From: Spirochaetales bacterium Spiro_12
GTDB taxonomy: Bacteria; Spirochaetota; Spirochaetia; Treponematales; Rectinemataceae
Length of the DNA: 32,123 nucleotides
NCBI GenBank assembly: GCA_001603165.1
Contig: LVBN01000136.1
Location: 17,169-49,291 of the forward strand
Reading direction: 5' to 3'
The translations under genes were made by a program, and so were the position numbers. The notes beneath the pieces were generated by a model. The model saw only the letters and a program-made list of their open reading frames with translations. It did not search any database and had not been told where the DNA came from. Below, one piece after another: positions 30,524 to 32,123 of the stretch. Positions within the stretch are counted from its first letter, which is position 1, and every line of letters begins with the position of its first letter.

Positions 30524-31273
30524 ATGGGAACAATCAAGGTATCCAGGCGGAAAGAAATAGTGCATAGCTTTGAAAAAGGCCTTTCCAGGCAAAAAATCCT
30601 GGTCGGCGAGTATTCCCAGGCAGCCTTCGAAGCCTGCGCCATGAAACCCGGCGCCCTCTGGGCGCCCCCCCGCTACAAGGTGGAAGAAAAGAATCAAATA
30701 TTCCTCTTTACCTCCGGTTCGGGCTATATAACCACGCCCCGGAGGGCTTTTAACATAAACGAAGTCTCGGTTTTCGTGCCTGAATTTGACACCGAGGCTT
30801 TCGAAATCCATGTGTCCGCGGACAGCCCCGGCGATTTGGAATTCATCCATATCGAAACACTCATGTCCAGCTACGACATAACCTGCATGCGGGAAGCCCG
30901 CATGAGCCTACCGCGCTTCAGGGGGCTATCCGAGGGCTGGACCTATGAAGAGGAGTTTAAGGGCCCCGGGACCACCTCCATAATGCTCCTGGAGCACAGG
31001 AACCTGGGCCGGCTTTCCATGGGAGCCACCCTGGGCCATGGGCCCTCCTATGTCGGCCAGCACATACACAACGAACTGGAGCAGTGGTATCACCCCCTTC
31101 CCGGCGCTTCTTTCACCTATACGGCCAACGGAGAGGAAATCCGCTTAGAGGCCGGGGATCTCAGCTATACCCCCCACGGATTCCACCACGGCAGCAAAGC
31201 CGCCGAGGGTGAAAAATTCGACTATATCTGGTTCGAACTCTGCGAAAACGGCTACCCCGGCGAGATAAAGTAA
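30524..31273 (+). CDS. Bicupin protein of the LacI-controlled operon
   Basis: A 249-residue protein with two cupin-like halves. The C-terminal one carries the metal site: G-Q-H180-I-H182-N-E-L-E186-Q-W-Y-H190, and, in the second motif, T-P-H218-G-F-H-H. The N-terminal half (about 40-115) has the fold pattern (F-L-F-T-S-G-S-G-Y-I) but no obvious metal histidines. Relatives are often sugar or sugar-acid isomerases, or dioxygenases. The spacing of 34 bases after the ATPase and 23 bases before the epimerase indicates one operon. GGAGG precedes the ATG. Confidence 0.82.
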   Translation: MGTIKVSRRKEIVHSFEKGLSRQKILVGEYSQAAFEACAMKPGALWAPPRYKVEEKNQIFLFTSGSGYITTPRRAFNINEVSVFVPEFDTEAFEIHVSADSPGDLEFIHIETLMSSYDITCMREARMSLPRFRGLSEGWTYEEEFKGPGTTSIMLLEHRNLGRLSMGATLGHGPSYVGQHIHNELEQWYHPLPGASFTYTANGEEIRLEAGDLSYTPHGFHHGSKAAEGEKFDYIWFELCENGYPGEIK

Positions 31274-31296
31274 AGGTTATCGAAGGAAGAACGTCG

Positions 31297-32123
31297 ATGA
31301 ACTTCACCCGAGCATCTTTTCCCGGCATGAACTTCCATCACAGCCGCTTTTCCTTCGATCACTTTATCGACAGCATCGCTAAAGCCGGTTATGAAACCTT
31401 TGAATTCTGGTGTGGTTCGCCTCACTTCCACATGGACGCGCGGGGTTTCGATCCAGTAGTACCCATCGCCAAAAAAGCCCGGGATGCGGGGCTCAGGCCG
31501 GTATCGGTGACATCGCCCAGCTTCCAACGGCCCTATCAGTGTGCGGCGGGCAGCGGGGCGCGAGCCCGAGAGAGTTTCGCCTACTTCAGCAACGGCATCC
31601 GGGTCGCGGTCTTTCTGGAGTGTAAAATCATGACAGTCAATTCGGGCTGGGGTTTGGCCGGCGAAGCGGTTGAAGAAGCCTGGAAAAGATCCAGGGATAT
31701 GCTTTGGCGACTGGCGGAATTCGCCCAGACCCAGGGTCTAACTCTCGCCCTGGAATCGCTGCGCAGCGACGAGACCAATTTAGTCTGGAACCTCGAAACA
31801 ACCCGCCGCATGCTCGACGAAGTCGGTCATCCCAGCCTCTGCGCCATGGTGGATACCATCGCCATGGGTGCCGCGGGCGAAACTCTCCAGCAGTGGTTCG
31901 ACGTTTTCGGCCCGAGGCTCGTGCACATGCACTTTCTCGATGGGAATCCCTTCGTGCATTTGGCCTGGGGGGACGGTAGCTACCCTCTGGCCGCGATGCT
32001 AAACACCATCGCGGATAATAACTATCAAGGCTATTTGGTCCAGGAGATAGCCGATGACAGGTATCTGGACAATCCCGCCGAGGCGGACAGAAAATCCATG
32101 GCCACCTTGGAGCGGGCGCTGGG
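31297..32123 (+). CDS. FrlC-like sugar epimerase/isomerase (3' end outside window)
   Basis: The frame is open to the window end, with 275 complete codons and no stop. The protein is of the xylose-isomerase-like TIM-barrel group: G-Y-E-T-F-E-F-W-C-G-S-P-H near the N-terminus, and candidate metal ligands E153 (L-A-L-E-S-L), D186 (A-M-V-D-T), H212 (H-M-H-F-L-D) and E250 (V-Q-E-I). The motif order and local wording resemble FrlC, the epimerase that interconverts psicoselysine and fructoselysine, more than xylose isomerase itself. It starts at 31297 behind an AAGGAAG site. The product probably rearranges a ketose or ketose-amine. Confidence 0.85.
   Translation, partial: MNFTRASFPGMNFHHSRFSFDHFIDSIAKAGYETFEFWCGSPHFHMDARGFDPVVPIAKKARDAGLRPVSVTSPSFQRPYQCAAGSGARARESFAYFSNGIRVAVFLECKIMTVNSGWGLAGEAVEEAWKRSRDMLWRLAEFAQTQGLTLALESLRSDETNLVWNLETTRRMLDEVGHPSLCAMVDTIAMGAAGETLQQWFDVFGPRLVHMHFLDGNPFVHLAWGDGSYPLAAMLNTIADNNYQGYLVQEIADDRYLDNPAEADRKSMATLERAL

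Noticed and set aside
1-32123. CRISPR arrays, tRNA or rRNA genes, insertion sequences, prophage
   Set aside because: No spaced repeat array, no tRNA-like or rRNA sequence and no transposase or integrase frame was recognised by eye; a tool-based scan would settle this.

Overview
The window is GC-rich, gene-dense bacterial chromosome with about 25 protein genes in short, tightly packed operons. No rRNA, tRNA, CRISPR array, transposase or phage gene was found. The gene set suggests an anaerobic member of the Spirochaetota: a CstA carrier of about 566 residues, an ODP-type (oxygen-binding diiron) sensor, AsnA-type asparagine synthetase, exported flavin oxidoreductases without a haem domain, and many Sec-exported or membrane-anchored proteins. 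This assignment rests on gene content only and is moderate to low in confidence.

Layout. (1) 1-4133, + strand: the end of a UbiA-type prenyltransferase and a UbiX flavin prenyltransferase (quinone synthesis), then an exported binding protein and an unusual single-chain ABC importer with ATPase and permease in one polypeptide. (2) 4205-5575: a lysophospholipid-type acyltransferase, possibly leaderless. (3) 5576-6502: an AT-rich control region, a textbook sigma-54 promoter, a small heat-shock protein and a strong terminator. (4) 6629-7531: a two-cluster ferredoxin-like protein. (5) 7648-9217: an M29 aminopeptidase (- strand) and a divergent DUF493-like small protein. (6) 9201-17094, - strand: a three-gene operon with overlapping stops and starts. 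It encodes an ODP/degenerate GGDEF/receiver protein, a HEAT-repeat protein fused to a processive GT2 glycosyltransferase, and a membrane-anchored glycoside-hydrolase-like protein. It looks like an oxygen- or iron-responsive surface-glycan system and is the strongest candidate for something undescribed. (7) 17279-18979: cstA with its own promoter and terminator. (8) 19229-22714: a five-gene operon of a 93-residue unknown, an ArsA/Get3-like ATPase, a membrane-anchored unknown, a DUF59 (MIP18-like) protein, and a DUF401-type carrier that appears to start with ATT. (9) 22719-24598, - strand: asnA and a DUF1295 membrane protein. (10) 24666-26995: two exported flavin-type proteins that share upstream promoter elements. 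(11) 27146-29486, - strand: a cupin, a TauE/SafE-like permease and a LacI-family regulator. (12) 29628-32123: two near-identical LacI-type operators, then an amino-acid-type ABC ATPase, a bicupin and an FrlC-like sugar epimerase cut off by the window end. Regions 11 and 12 look like one regulon for an unusual sugar or sugar-amino-acid compound.

No database search was possible. Family names come from motifs read in the translated sequence; specific substrates and pathways are inferences unless stated otherwise.
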